Part shown: piece by piece, positions 39,966 through 51,167 of the stretch
Numbering within the stretch: the stretch's first letter is position 1
Layout of the letters: the number at the start of each line of letters is the position of its first letter
NCBI GenBank assembly: GCA_024509875.1
Contig: JAMPIV010012453.1
Span: 124,001 to 188,000 of the forward strand
Source: Oreohelix idahoensis
Taxonomy: Eukaryota; Mollusca; Gastropoda; Stylommatophora; Oreohelicidae
Reading direction: 5' to 3'
DNA length: 64,000 nt
Made by a program: the position numbers and the translations under genes
The notes under the pieces: generated by a model
The model's input: only the letters and a program-made list of their open reading frames with translations
Databases searched by the model: none
What the model was told of the DNA's origin: nothing

Positions 39966-42900
39966 ATGAACTTTCATTTAGATCATTTTGTTGAGAAAGA
40001 AGATGATATTGAGAGCTATCTAAATAGATATGAACTGTTAGCTACCACGTATGGGTTAGAGAGAGAAAGGTGGAGCTTAAAGTTATCTCAAGGGCTTCGT
40101 GGTACGGCTTATGAAGTTTTTGCCAAAATGAGCAGAGCTGATCAAGAAAATTATGACATGCTAAAGCAGGCTCTTTTGTTAAGATATGAAAAGAATGGTG
40201 AATTTTATAGAAAAAAATTTAGGAATGCTAAACTACTGTCAGGTGAAACCTATCACCAGTTCTCTGCACGGTTAGAGACATACTTGGAGAAATGGACTTC
40301 TCTGGGGAAAACCCAAGATCTTAAGGAAATGATCCTTATAGAACAACTAAGAGAGTCCATGGCTCCAGACCTGAGAAAGTTTCTCATGGAACAAGGTGCA
40401 GAGAGACTGGGTGAGTTACTAAATGTCGCTGAAAGGTATCAAGCAGCTCAGGCAGAGGTATCAGGTAATAAAAAGAAACAGGTAGATAATTTTAGGGCAC
40501 CACAGAACTTTAATAAATTTGATCCTAGAGATCAGAACAAAGGTAAGCACCAGTTTGATAGGCCACGGTATGACAATAAAAATAAAACCCCACAATTCGA
40601 TGAAAGGAAATTAGATGAAAGAAAATCTTTCAACCAAAAAAGGAGGTGGTGTAAGAATTGTCGGATGGACAATCATGATACTGACCATTGTAGAAGGAAA
40701 CCTCCTCATTGTGCTGCTATGACATCTGGAAAGAAGGGAAAAAAGGTCAAACCTGCGGAACTACAGGAACCATACCACCCCCCAGTGTGTGAAGATGTCA
40801 TCTGTAATGGAGTCACCATAAGGTGCTTATATGATACAGGTCTAGATTATGATTCCGTTGTGAGTTCTCACCTGGTGCAGGCAGATCAATACACCACAGA
40901 AACAGTGGAGATTCAAACTGCAACCAAGGATGTAGCTACCATGACACTTCCCGTCGCCCGGATAAAGGTGAAAACGCGATATGTGGAAGGAATCATAAAA
41001 GCAGCAGTGATAAATGAGCCAATCTACCCTCTGATATTGGGGTGTAGATATGTCTTCTTGGGGAATCCCAAGAGACCTGTGATATTGGCAACGGTGCAGA
41101 CCAGATCACAGTCCAAAAAGGAGGAGGAAAATCCAATAAATACTCATCCAGATGAGATGAGGAAGGCACAGGCGGAGGACAAAACACTCAAGCCGTGTTT
41201 CAAGAAGTTGCCCAAATCTCATACACCTCCAGGCAAGGGAGAATTTTATATGAAGAACAAGTTGATTTATAGGAAGGCTGGATCTGAATCCAATGGTCAC
41301 GGACAGCTGGTCCTTCCCACTTCATATAGGACTAAAGTGTTGGAACTAGGGCATGCGATTCCCTTCAGTGGTCATATGGGGATCAGCGCAACAGGACAGC
41401 GTATAGCTTGTCACTATTTCTGGCCAGGGATAACTGAAGATATCAAACGATATGTAAAATCCTGTCCAGAGTGCCAACGAGTAGCACCTAAGCATTGGAC
41501 TGCACCAGCAACTCTAGGGGAAATGCCCATAGTGGGAACACCCTTTGAGAGAGTTGCCGTGGATCTTGTGGGACCTCTCACTCGAACCAAGAGGAGGAAC
41601 AGCTACATTCTGACTCTGGTGGACACTTGTTCTATGTGGGGAGAGGCGGTAGCCCTGTCATCGATTGACTCTAAACATGTGGCAGAGGCATTACTCACAA
41701 TTTTCACAAGGTTAGGCTTTCCCAATCAAATCTTGACTGATAATGGCTCTCAGTTCAAGGGGAAACTAACAGAAGAAGTTTTCAGGATCTTCCAGGCCAA
41801 ACACTTCCATTGTAGTGTGTACCATCCCCAAGGGAACGGCCAAGTGGAAAGATTTAATGGCACGTTGATGTCGATCCTGAGAAAGTTGGCACACGAAAAA
41901 CCAGATACATGGGACCAGTACCTTCACGCCGCCCTCTTTGCTTATCGGGAGGTACCCCATAGTTCAACCGGTATGGCCCCGGCAACATTATTATTTGGAA
42001 GGCCAATAAAAGGTCCACTCGAAGCTCTGTTAAGAACGTGGACTGATGAAAAGGCAGAGGAAAATATTACATCCTCATACCAATATGTGAATGAGCTGAC
42101 CACTCGTTTAAAAACTGGCTGGAAACTTGCCAATGAAAATTTGAAACAAGCCAGGAAAAAACATGCTGCCTATTACAACAGGAAAGCTAAAGACAGAGAT
42201 TTGGCTGTGGGAGAGAAGGTACTGCTTCTTCTACCCGGTAGTCAGAATAAGTTACAAATTGGATGGCAAGGTCCATATACAGTTCTAGAGAAGGTGTCTA
42301 GAACAAATTATAAGATAGATAAGAAGGGGAAAGAAAAAATCTATCATGTGAATCTCCTGAAGAAATATTTGGAAAGAGAAAATCAGGAAGAGACACACTT
42401 GTTGACCTTGTCCATTGCAATGGAGATGAAAAAGGAACCACTTTCATCATTTGAATATCCATTACACCCCTGTGAGACAGCGGCACAGGTGAAAATCAGT
42501 ACACATTTAACGAAAAATCAGAAGGAGAGAGTGCAACAGGTTTTAGATGATCATACAGAGGTGTTAACAGACCGACCGGGGCATACAAACTTATTGGAAT
42601 ATGATATGAAACTGATAGACCCCACACCTGTCTGTATGAAACCCTATTCGATTCCTTTTGCTAAGGAGAAAGCCTTGAAGGAAGAGATAGACTATTTGTT
42701 GAAGGAAGGAATAATTTCACACAGTGAATCTTCGTATAGTTCCAGTGTGGTACTCTTAAGGAAACCCTCTGGAGAACATAGACTCTGTATAGATTACAGG
42801 AGACTGAATGCTATCACAGAAGGACAGGTGGATCCATTGCCGGATACAAATCAGTTGTTTGCCAGGCTAAATAAAGCTAAATATTTCTCAAAAGTGGATC

Positions 42901-43925
42901 TGAGTAAAGGATACTATCAGATTCCAGTAAAGCCTGAGGTTAGACCATACCTAGCTTTTAGTACCTCAGAGGGACACTATGAGTTTAACAGATTGCCATT
43001 TGGATTGAAGAATGCGCCTAGTGTCTTCTCTAGAATGATGAGAAAATTGTTGGATCCTCTGAATAATCCATGCATCACAAATTTCATGGATGATATCCTT
43101 ATAGCAACAGAAACATTTGAGGAACACATTGACTCTCTGAACATGCTGTTTAATCGACTTAGAGAAGCGAATTTAACAGCCCGACCAACCAAATGTTGCG
43201 TTGGATGTAAAGAATTAGAATTCTTGGGACACACAGTCCATCAGGGAAACATGACCCCTGACCCCAAGAATTTAGAGAAACTAAAGAAAGCCCCGAGACC
43301 ACAAACCAAGAAAGACGTGAGATCCTTTGTCTCATTATGTGGTTTCTACCAAAAGTATATCAAAAACTTTAATTCCATATGTGCACCGTTAACTGATTTG
43401 ACACGTAAAGGAAATCCAGATCGAATTACATGGACATCACAATGGGAATTGGCTTACCAGGAATTGAAGGAAAAGCTCACAAGCAAACCTATTTTGAAAT
43501 TACCTGACTTAAGTCAAGAATTCATTGTGAGAACGGATGCAAGTAATATCGGGTTAGGTGCGACCCTGTTACAGAAATCAGATGCACTGAATGGGGAATT
43601 AACCCCAGTGGCATATGCTAGCAGAAAGTTGAATAAAGCTGAAACAAATTACTCAACTAGCGAAAAAGAATGTCTTGCAGTAATATGGGCGATAAAGAAA
43701 TTCAATATTTATCTGTATGGGAAGGCATTCAAGTTGCAAACGGATCACAAACCCTTGTCGTTTCTAGCGCAGGCTAGGCATGAAAATTCGAGGTTACTCA
43801 GATGGTCCTTACTTTTGCAGCCATTCGAGTTCAGCATAGAGTATATTTCTGGAAAAACCAACCTGGGAGCGGATTTTCTAAGCCGCCATCCGTGTGATGA
43901 GAATCACCGTAAGCCCCAGGAATAA
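39966..43925 (+). CDS. Gy-D Gag core-Pol polyprotein (1319 codons, open)
   Basis: The ATG at 39966 is the first in this frame, but the native start was probably 39460. Gag core about 1-160 (DDIESYLNRYELLATTYGLE); CCHC knuckle CKNCRMDNHDTDHC about 228; retropepsin LYDTGLDYDSVV about 289; integrase HHCC (GHAIPFSGHMG, SCPECQRVAPKH) about 460-505, core Asp in AVDLVGPL and LTDNGSQF and Glu in GQVERFNGTL (about 532, 591, 626), GPY/F-like WQGPYTV about 766; RT with KVDLSKGYYQIP and FMDD (about 976 and 1039); RNase H with RTDASNIGLG, SEKECLAVIWAI, QTDHKPLSFL and GADFLSRHP. No chromodomain or env. Every catalytic residue I looked for is present; only the Gag N-terminus is lost. Confidence 0.93.
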   Translation: MNFHLDHFVEKEDDIESYLNRYELLATTYGLERERWSLKLSQGLRGTAYEVFAKMSRADQENYDMLKQALLLRYEKNGEFYRKKFRNAKLLSGETYHQFSARLETYLEKWTSLGKTQDLKEMILIEQLRESMAPDLRKFLMEQGAERLGELLNVAERYQAAQAEVSGNKKKQVDNFRAPQNFNKFDPRDQNKGKHQFDRPRYDNKNKTPQFDERKLDERKSFNQKRRWCKNCRMDNHDTDHCRRKPPHCAAMTSGKKGKKVKPAELQEPYHPPVCEDVICNGVTIRCLYDTGLDYDSVVSSHLVQADQYTTETVEIQTATKDVATMTLPVARIKVKTRYVEGIIKAAVINEPIYPLILGCRYVFLGNPKRPVILATVQTRSQSKKEEENPINTHPDEMRKAQAEDKTLKPCFKKLPKSHTPPGKGEFYMKNKLIYRKAGSESNGHGQLVLPTSYRTKVLELGHAIPFSGHMGISATGQRIACHYFWPGITEDIKRYVKSCPECQRVAPKHWTAPATLGEMPIVGTPFERVAVDLVGPLTRTKRRNSYILTLVDTCSMWGEAVALSSIDSKHVAEALLTIFTRLGFPNQILTDNGSQFKGKLTEEVFRIFQAKHFHCSVYHPQGNGQVERFNGTLMSILRKLAHEKPDTWDQYLHAALFAYREVPHSSTGMAPATLLFGRPIKGPLEALLRTWTDEKAEENITSSYQYVNELTTRLKTGWKLANENLKQARKKHAAYYNRKAKDRDLAVGEKVLLLLPGSQNKLQIGWQGPYTVLEKVSRTNYKIDKKGKEKIYHVNLLKKYLERENQEETHLLTLSIAMEMKKEPLSSFEYPLHPCETAAQVKISTHLTKNQKERVQQVLDDHTEVLTDRPGHTNLLEYDMKLIDPTPVCMKPYSIPFAKEKALKEEIDYLLKEGIISHSESSYSSSVVLLRKPSGEHRLCIDYRRLNAITEGQVDPLPDTNQLFARLNKAKYFSKVDLSKGYYQIPVKPEVRPYLAFSTSEGHYEFNRLPFGLKNAPSVFSRMMRKLLDPLNNPCITNFMDDILIATETFEEHIDSLNMLFNRLREANLTARPTKCCVGCKELEFLGHTVHQGNMTPDPKNLEKLKKAPRPQTKKDVRSFVSLCGFYQKYIKNFNSICAPLTDLTRKGNPDRITWTSQWELAYQELKEKLTSKPILKLPDLSQEFIVRTDASNIGLGATLLQKSDALNGELTPVAYASRKLNKAETNYSTSEKECLAVIWAIKKFNIYLYGKAFKLQTDHKPLSFLAQARHENSRLLRWSLLLQPFEFSIEYISGKTNLGADFLSRHPCDENHRKPQE

Positions 43926-43995
43926 TATTAAATTTCTCTATGTGTATATAGAATTATAGACTGACATATAACGTCTGTTTTAAGTGGGGAGAATT
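43926..43995 (+). promoter_or_regulatory. Gy-D 3' end and polypurine tract
   Basis: A short 3' UTR of about 70 bases; aagtggggagaatt at 43982-43995 directly precedes the right LTR and is the likely polypurine tract. Confidence 0.65.
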
Positions 43996-44325
43996 TGTCG
44001 TGAAACATTCTAAATCCACATATCTAAATTAAAAGGTAAATGTAAAGCCTAACGAATTAATTCAATAAAAGGAAAGAAGAATGGTAAAAGACCAGTGCTG
44101 TCACAATGGCGTACAAAAATCCCCCTTTTTCTACTTCGTCTGCATAATTGTAACGCTTTCACGTTTGATAGTAAAGCCTACAGCAGCATACACGCGTTTC
44201 AAAAAAATAAAACCGGTACTGTGTTTCTTAGAAAACCTTGAGATAGACACACTGCGTAATGACCTAGATTAATATTCCATTCATGTCATTTTATGCACTA
44301 AGTAAAAGAAAAGACAGACGAGCTT

Positions 44326-44384
<59 letters not shown>

Positions 44385-46425
44385 AGGAACACATGCAATA
44401 CTACCACAGTCTCGCGATTAATATTAATGCCACCCCCAACGCGAAAGGCATGAAGCACTAACTTTTTTTTCAAATAGACAGTGAAAAAAAACACTACCAC
44501 TACACGGTTAGGTTTTAAAAAACATGTTTAATGCTTATTAGGAAACATGACATTATACTGTTTTACGTATGAAATCCTGACAGTACAGATGACACCCCAT
44601 CGTATCGAAGTGAACAGGAGGTAGAAGAAAATACATATTTTGAACGCAGCCACTTAGCCCCATTAAATTTATATATTTGGGTTCCTTAGGACTTGCTGAC
44701 AAAGAATATGTTAAGTGTTACGCAAATAGTCTAGGAATTAACAAATTATAGCCAAAATAAAATAGTGAGGTTGTCTGACAGCACCAAATCATAATTGCTC
44801 AGTGGCATGTTTTGAAACCACTATTTTACGGGAAATAGGCCAACAAGTTAAATCCGATTTCATTGGCTAGAGGAATATGTAAGCCTAAACATGATTAGTC
44901 GATTGCAGATACTATTTTTGGTTGTTACGGGAAACGGTAGGAAGGGTACTTTTTTTCAAATAGTTTTGTAAACATGGTCTTATTGGTTAGACCATTTGAT
45001 ATAATCAATTAGGAGCGTCTGTTCAGTGCCACATTTTTAAAATAAACTTACTGAGAAGCAAGTGCGTTGAGATCCAGCTCATATTTTTCTTATGAAAGCC
45101 TGGGACAGAGGCAGATCGGAATTGTGCCATAACTCATTGCCAGTCAACGTATTTTGTGTATTATTTCCATGAATTGTGGTAAGCTAGAAATATTTGATAT
45201 CTTTTAGATGAAAATTGAATGTGAATTGATAATTTATGTCTGTATATGTGTGTGGTTCAGTAGCAAACATGAGGCAAAGCCTAGATATTGCTCCAACCTG
45301 AACAAAACTTGTCGGAGAGTAGTATAACTGCATGGGATTGCCAATAGTACTATGACACCTATCTTATTGTATAGAAGGAATTACAGCTGAAATTGCAGAG
45401 GCGTTGTAATCATTAAGGAGAGGAATACTGGTGAATGTTATTACATGAGAAGCTAACAGTTGGCCTACGGCGCTGAACTCGGTGTTTGTTATGTATTGTG
45501 CTCAGTGTGGAAATAGATTATAAATTAGTTCTGAAGTAGGAGGTACAACCTTCTTGTTTCAGGGACAGTGGTACTAACATATTAAAAGCAGCACCTGGTC
45601 TGAGTTTTGCTGAATCCAGAGGCTGGTAGCAGACTCCTTAGTCAATATATCGACCTGTGTTGTGTCTCAAGAACACGGTGAAGCAAGCGAGCAGTGGAGA
45701 CTGTTTCCTGCCGCCCACACAGAAGTTAAGATTCTGTGGCCAGAGCAGCTCAATCTTGTGTATACCCCCTCTAACAGTGACTTTACCTTAAATCTAGAGG
45801 GACATTTATTAGTTCCAAATAAAAAGAAACTGTGAACTTTCCCAATATTATGTCCACGAGAAACAAACACTTGAAGTCATGATGACACACAACCACCTAG
45901 CTTGAAAAGCCAGTATTACCTCAGAGTACTACAGCACAACTTACACACATATTGCAATAATAATATATGTCAATACAAAGATTCTATCTATAAATTGTGT
46001 ACATATAACTTGTGATTACATTTGATTGTGATTCCTGGTTCACTTTGTAGTTGAATCAGGATATCTAATATTTGAAGGAATTAATACATATATATTTTTA
46101 AACTTTAACGCTTGACTCATTTAAGATAGTCTTATAGAGTGTTCTATGTATGTGAGTGTCACAGTGTTGTAAAGTATTGTGGATTAAATTAAATTGTGTA
46201 TCTGTCTGTTGGTTGTTGTGAACATACACTTCATCATTATCATAACCCTAGACATTCAACGTAGTCATCACAATATTCCAGAATAGGTCTGACTGAGGTA
46301 TAAATGTGGTAGCAAGTAAGGTCATCTGTAATACACCACACTATTAGATACAGATACCTTCACATCTGATCTCAGTCAGTACACTAAGTCCCCTATAAAT
46401 ATTTATACCATCCCACTTTACCACA
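43996..46425 (+). repeat. Gy-D right LTR (2430 bp)
   Basis: It matches 36857-39254 with scattered substitutions. The main length difference is a (GA)n microsatellite at about 44328-44380, longer here. Confidence 0.92.
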
Positions 46426-46430
46426 TCAAG

Positions 46431-46723
46431 GAAACAATAATAAACAAAATTGGCGATCACAATCACAAAATCCTCAATATAGACAGGGTTCTTGGAATAG
46501 ATCATTTGGTTAAAATCACAACAGTGAGGACAATAATTGGCGTACTCATCCAGATTCCAGCTCAGGCAGAAATAGTAATTATAGCAATTTTAATGCCAAT
46601 AGTCAGATTCGATCGCGACGAAGAGATAGATCTTCAAGCAATTCACGTCGACATGCTAATATTGCTTTAAGAGATACACAGACTAACAATGAACAAGATA
46701 AAGATGCTAATACGCATAATGCC
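46431..46723 (+). pseudogene. Gy-B gag, piece 3 (disordered nucleocapsid-like tract)
   Basis: Coding resumes after the Gy-D right TSD. It encodes Asn/Gln/Ser/Arg-rich sequence (NWRSQSQNPQYRQ, QIRSRRRDRSSSNSRR), the counterpart of the Gy-A Asn/Tyr/Arg/Gly tract. An in-frame TAA at 46511-46513 breaks it, probably from a Gln codon. The frame then continues into the protease. Confidence 0.75.
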
Positions 46724-47824
46724 ATGTCTTGTTCTCTTGATTTCAATCAGGTAAAAGCTTGTTCTGAATGTACGACTCTTTTCCAGCCAAAGGCGATCAC
46801 GACGCTGCGATGCGGACATATTTTGCCTAGTCTACCGGCAGTCTGCACGGCCACTTCTGCGTCAGTACACCAGGGACAGGGTTGTCTTAAATTTAATAGA
46901 GGATATGTAAATTCCATTCCATGCTCTATTTTATTTGATTCAGGTTGTAGCACAGTTGGTGTACGGACTTCGCTGATCGACCCATCGTGCGCTACAGGCA
47001 ATGTTGTGAATTGCGTCACCTTCGGAGGCACTGTGGAAACCTTTCCCACAGCTATAATTAATTTACATACACCATTTTTTTCAGGGAAAATTCATGCGTG
47101 CCTGCTTCAGAATCCGATTAGCGACGTGATACTAGGTCGAATACACGGTATAAAAGAGTGTACCCCTCAGCAAATTGCTGAATGGGAAGAGCGACATATT
47201 CAGGCTGCAAATGCAGTAGTCACTAGAGCGCAAGCTACTGTTATGTCGCGTGATACACCTGCTGAACCTACAGTTAATGCCACTTTTGATGATGATTCTC
47301 CTATTTCACGGGAGATGTTTGCGACTTTGCAAAAGAATGATGATTCTTTAAAAAAAAATTTTAAATTTATGAACAAAAATAATACCAACACCAGAAATGC
47401 AAAATCTAGACATGACTTTGCTCTTAAAAATGGTATTTTGGTTAGGCTGATACGGGAAAAGGATTCACCCTTACGTTCACAGATTCTAGTCCCGTCTTCT
47501 ATGAGAGCTAGGATATTACAGCATGCACACGACTCGCAATGCGCAGGCCATATGGGTTTTTCGCGAACCAAATCTAGATTGCTATCTGCATTCTACTGGC
47601 CTGGCGTCCATAGAGATGTCACTCTCTATTGTCGTTCATGTTTGATATGTCAAGAGGTTAACGTACGGGGTCCATTTCATGCGGCTCCTATTCAGGCTGC
47701 GGACATCCCTATTAGACCATTTGATAAAATGGCAATTGATATCATTGGTCCGATGCTACCATCTGCCAGAGGACATACACACATACTTACTTGTATTGAT
47801 ATGTGTACGTGTTGGCCTGAGGCA
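46724..47824 (+). pseudogene. Gy-B protease and integrase N-terminal half
   Basis: The segment begins MSCSLDFNQVKACSECTTLF; CSEC...RCGHILPSLP is the cysteine cluster seen before protease in Gy-A. The retropepsin core is SILFDSGCSTVGVRTSL, followed by CVTFGGTVETFPTAI and LGRIHGIKECT. The integrase zinc domain reads HAHDSQCAGHMGFSRTK and SCLICQEV. The core starts with MAIDIIGPMLPSARGH and CIDMCTCWPEA. One base is missing just after this (near 47823, where Gy-A codes EAIPL), so the frame ends at a TGA within a few codons. Confidence 0.85.
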
Positions 47825-50142
47825 TACCTCTGAAGAACACTTCATCGGCTAGTGTAGCAGAGGCGTTGATGTTGATCTTTTCACGCATTGGTTTTCCGCG
47901 TAAGATCTTATCGGATCATGGTGTCCAGTTTATTTCCGAATCCATGTCTCAGGTTATGAAGACGTTAGGAATAGATAGATCTCTCAGTTCGATATATCAT
48001 GCGATGTCCAATGGGTTAATTGAGCGTCTGAATAGGACACTCAAGCAGTTGTTGGGTAAGATAACTCAAGATCACCCTCAGGATTGGGACCAGGTCCTGC
48101 CAGCTGCTCTTTTTGCTTATCGCGAAGTACAAAATCAAGCCACTGGTTTTTCTCCATTCCAACTTGTTTTTGGCATGCAACCACGCGGACCAATGTCTTT
48201 AATTCACGACTTACTGGTTGAAGAAAATATGGAAGAGGAAACTCAATCCTCTTATGAGTATGTTATCTCGTTGAGAAAGAGAATCATAGATGCTTGTAGA
48301 TTAGCTACTGCATCATCAGAACAGGCCAAAGAAAAAGCTCGTCAATTTGCAAACAAGTATAGACGTCTTCGCCAGCTTCTTCCTGGTGACGAAGCATTTG
48401 TTCTATTACCTTCTCATAACAATCGTCTTCTAATTACTTGGAGAGGTCCTTTTAGGATCATCTCGAGAATATCCGATGTTGACTACATCGTGGATATTAA
48501 TGGCAAACATAAAACCTTCCACATTAACATGTTGAAGGAGTATTACTCACGTCCTGATTATCTACAGTCAGTGTTCCAAGCAACTGACGATCCCACCCCT
48601 CCTATTCAACACTACTCTAATTTATCGGTTATTCAAGAAGAAGAATCTTCTTTTGATGATGTAAAATTGCCTATACCAGTTGTACCGCTTCATTCCACTG
48701 AAAATTGGAATGACGTCACTATTTCTTATACTCTCTCTGCTGATCAACGTCAGCAAGTCTCTTCAATTCTGCACTCGTATGAGGATGTTCTCACTGACAT
48801 CCCAGGTCATACGTCAGTTATCCAACATGATATTCTTTTGACTGACGATACACCTATTCGAGTCCGTCCATACCCTATCCCTTTACACTTTCGTGATAAG
48901 GTTGATAAGGAATTGGATGAGATGCTTCGATTAAATATAATTGAACCATCTTCATCACCATACTCATCATCTATGGTGATCATTAGAAAGAAAGACAACA
49001 ATATTCGTCTTTGCGTAGATTACAGAAAATTAAACAAAGTGACAAAATTCGATGCCGAACCTTTGCCCCTCTTGGAAGACTTATTGGTCAAATTAGCACA
49101 TTCTACCTTCTTCTCTAAATTTGACCTTTCTAAGGGATACTGGCAAGTGCCACTCACACCTAAAGCAAAACCACTCACCGCTTTCTCGACACCACGTGGT
49201 CTATTCCAATGGAATTTTATGCCATTTGGTTTAGTAAACGCACCTGCTACCTTTGTACGCATGATGCGTCGCGTGCTTTCTCATCGTCCCGATGTCATTA
49301 CTTACATTGATGACATCTGTCTCTTTAGCGACTCATGGGATGAGCATATTCAGGGATTAAATTCTTTACTGTCTACATTACGTGATTATACTCTAACAGC
49401 AAAGCCATCGAAGGCATTTGTCGGTTTTCACGACATTTCCTTTCTGGGTCACCGTATTGGTCATGGCATGCTGTATACAGAGGACAGTAATGTCTCTAAA
49501 ATTCTAAACATCACAGCACCTAAGACAAAAAAACAAGTTAGATCTCTTTTGGGACTAATACAGTTCTATGCTAAGTTTATCCCTCATTTGTCTACTATAA
49601 CTGCTCCTTTTTCTTCTTTGTTGAGAAAAGGGACAGCTAACGTAATTAAGTGGTCTAACGAGCATCAAATCGCGTTAGATGAAATTAAAAGATTTTTTTC
49701 ACAAGCTCCAGTTTTAAGGTTGCCTAACAAAAACCTTATTTTTATTCTTCGTAGTGACGCGTCATCATATGGGATCGCCGGTGTTTTGATGCAAGAATAT
49801 TCTGGCACCTTGCACCCCGTGATGTACGTTTCGAGAAAATTGACGACCACCGAACAGAAATATTCAATTCTGGACAGAGAGCTCCTTGCATTAGTCTGGT
49901 TTATTACAAAACTAGAACGTTACCTATTAGGCTCTCATTTCATTGTTGAAAGCGACCAAAAGGCTCTCACAGCTCTGAATACGAAAGACGTTAAATCTTC
50001 AAAGTCAACAAGGTACGCTATAGCCTTACAACCTTACAGCTTCGAAATTCGTTCAATACCTGGAGTGAAAAACGTGTTTGCGGACTGTTTGTCACGCTGT
50101 CCGAGCGAACCTGTTGAAGCAGAACAACTTCCAGAAATGTAA
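47825..50142 (+). pseudogene. Gy-B integrase C-terminal half, RT and RNase H
   Basis: Downstream of the 1-base loss the frame stays open to the end of pol. Integrase: FSRIGFPRKILSDHGVQF (second Asp) and NGLIERLNRTL (Glu), then TWRGPFRIISRISDVDYIVD, a GPY/F-like module. RT: NIRLCVDYRKLN, KFDLSKGYWQVPL, FMPFGLVNAPATFVRMMRR and YIDDICLFSD. RNase H: LRSDASSYGIAG, LDRELLALVW, ESDQKALTAL and ADCLSRCP. The RT keeps the TFVRM block that Gy-B' has lost. Only the integrase slip and the gag stop break this copy's coding capacity apart from the nested insertions. Confidence 0.88.
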
Positions 50143-51167
50143 ACGTCTCTACAGAGAATCGTTCAATTGGAATATGATGATCATGGAACTATGTTCTTTA
50201 CCTAAACTCTATACAGACTTCGTATGGATCAAGATCATTCGTACTGACATTACTATCAAGATAGACTAATTGTTTGCATTGAAACATGACTTTTTAGATC
50301 TTGCAATTTTCTTGGTATGGGAACACTGTTGTCTGTTGTATACAGATATAGTCAATATTCATAATGAACATACTGGACTACGTAATGTGTTAAATAAATA
50401 TTTTTTTCATCGTGCATGGAAAATAAATGAACAGATTCTCATATTTTATTAACGATTTTTAATATAACAGGAACACTTAGTAAGACTGTTAGCAATTAAA
50501 TGAATGAGTAATTAGTGACTGTTTTTAATTAAGAAATTTATTGATTAGTTAGAATCAATTTAAGTTCTCAAGTAGTGATTTAGTTCACATTCACTAATAG
50601 TTTATATGTGTCTCCTCATACTTATATCTACCACTCTTGGTACATGATCTTAATATTTATAGATGATTAGTTCTCCTTAGTAATTTTAGAAACATTAAGT
50701 GTGTTGTTCTCTTAGCGTGTTGAACTATGCATTGTTTATTCACTTTGCGTGTTTTAATTTCATTTTTCGGTTTATAATTCACTTGTCATTTGTTACACAT
50801 CATCATTGTTTTTCTTTTTTTTTTTTCATTTGAAATCATGTCTTAGTTTTATGTTGTTTTCTTTTGGAAACTTAGTTGGATGTTTTAGAATTCTTTTGGT
50901 TCTGATTTCCAACTTTCTTTGATTTTTTTTCATTGAATTTCACCACATCGTACCAAAGTAGGTCGATTGTGGATGTATGCTTTAATGCATGCTATGGTTT
51001 AGTTGTCTTGATTTCTATTTAATATTCATTTTCTTTTCATGGTATAATATTTTAACTATGAATTATTTTTCTAGATATCGATGTAGTTTGACTCACCTCT
51101 CCGAATTACTTAGAAAAAAAAAGATTAATATAATTAACTTTTTTTTAAGGGGGAGTGATAAGGATAC
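50143..51167 (+). other. Gy-B 3' untranslated region with polypurine tract
   Basis: About 1 kb of AT-rich non-coding DNA, nearly the same as 1083-2106. It ends in aagggggagtgataaggatac next to the LTR. Confidence 0.7.

Larger units (their letters stand above)
36857..46425 (+). mobile_element. Gy-D: Ty3/Gypsy element with intact pol and broken gag start, 9569 bp
   Basis: LTRs 36857-39254 (2398 bp) and 43996-46425 (2430 bp) run tgtcgtgaaac to taccaca. The TSD is tcaag on the right (46426-46430) and tcaat on the left (36852-36856), one base changed. The LTRs differ by several substitutions and by the length of a (GA)n tract. The 1319-codon frame covers the Gag core to RNase H with integrase before RT. 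Its protein groups with Gy-C (FMDD, DTG). Confidence 0.93.
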
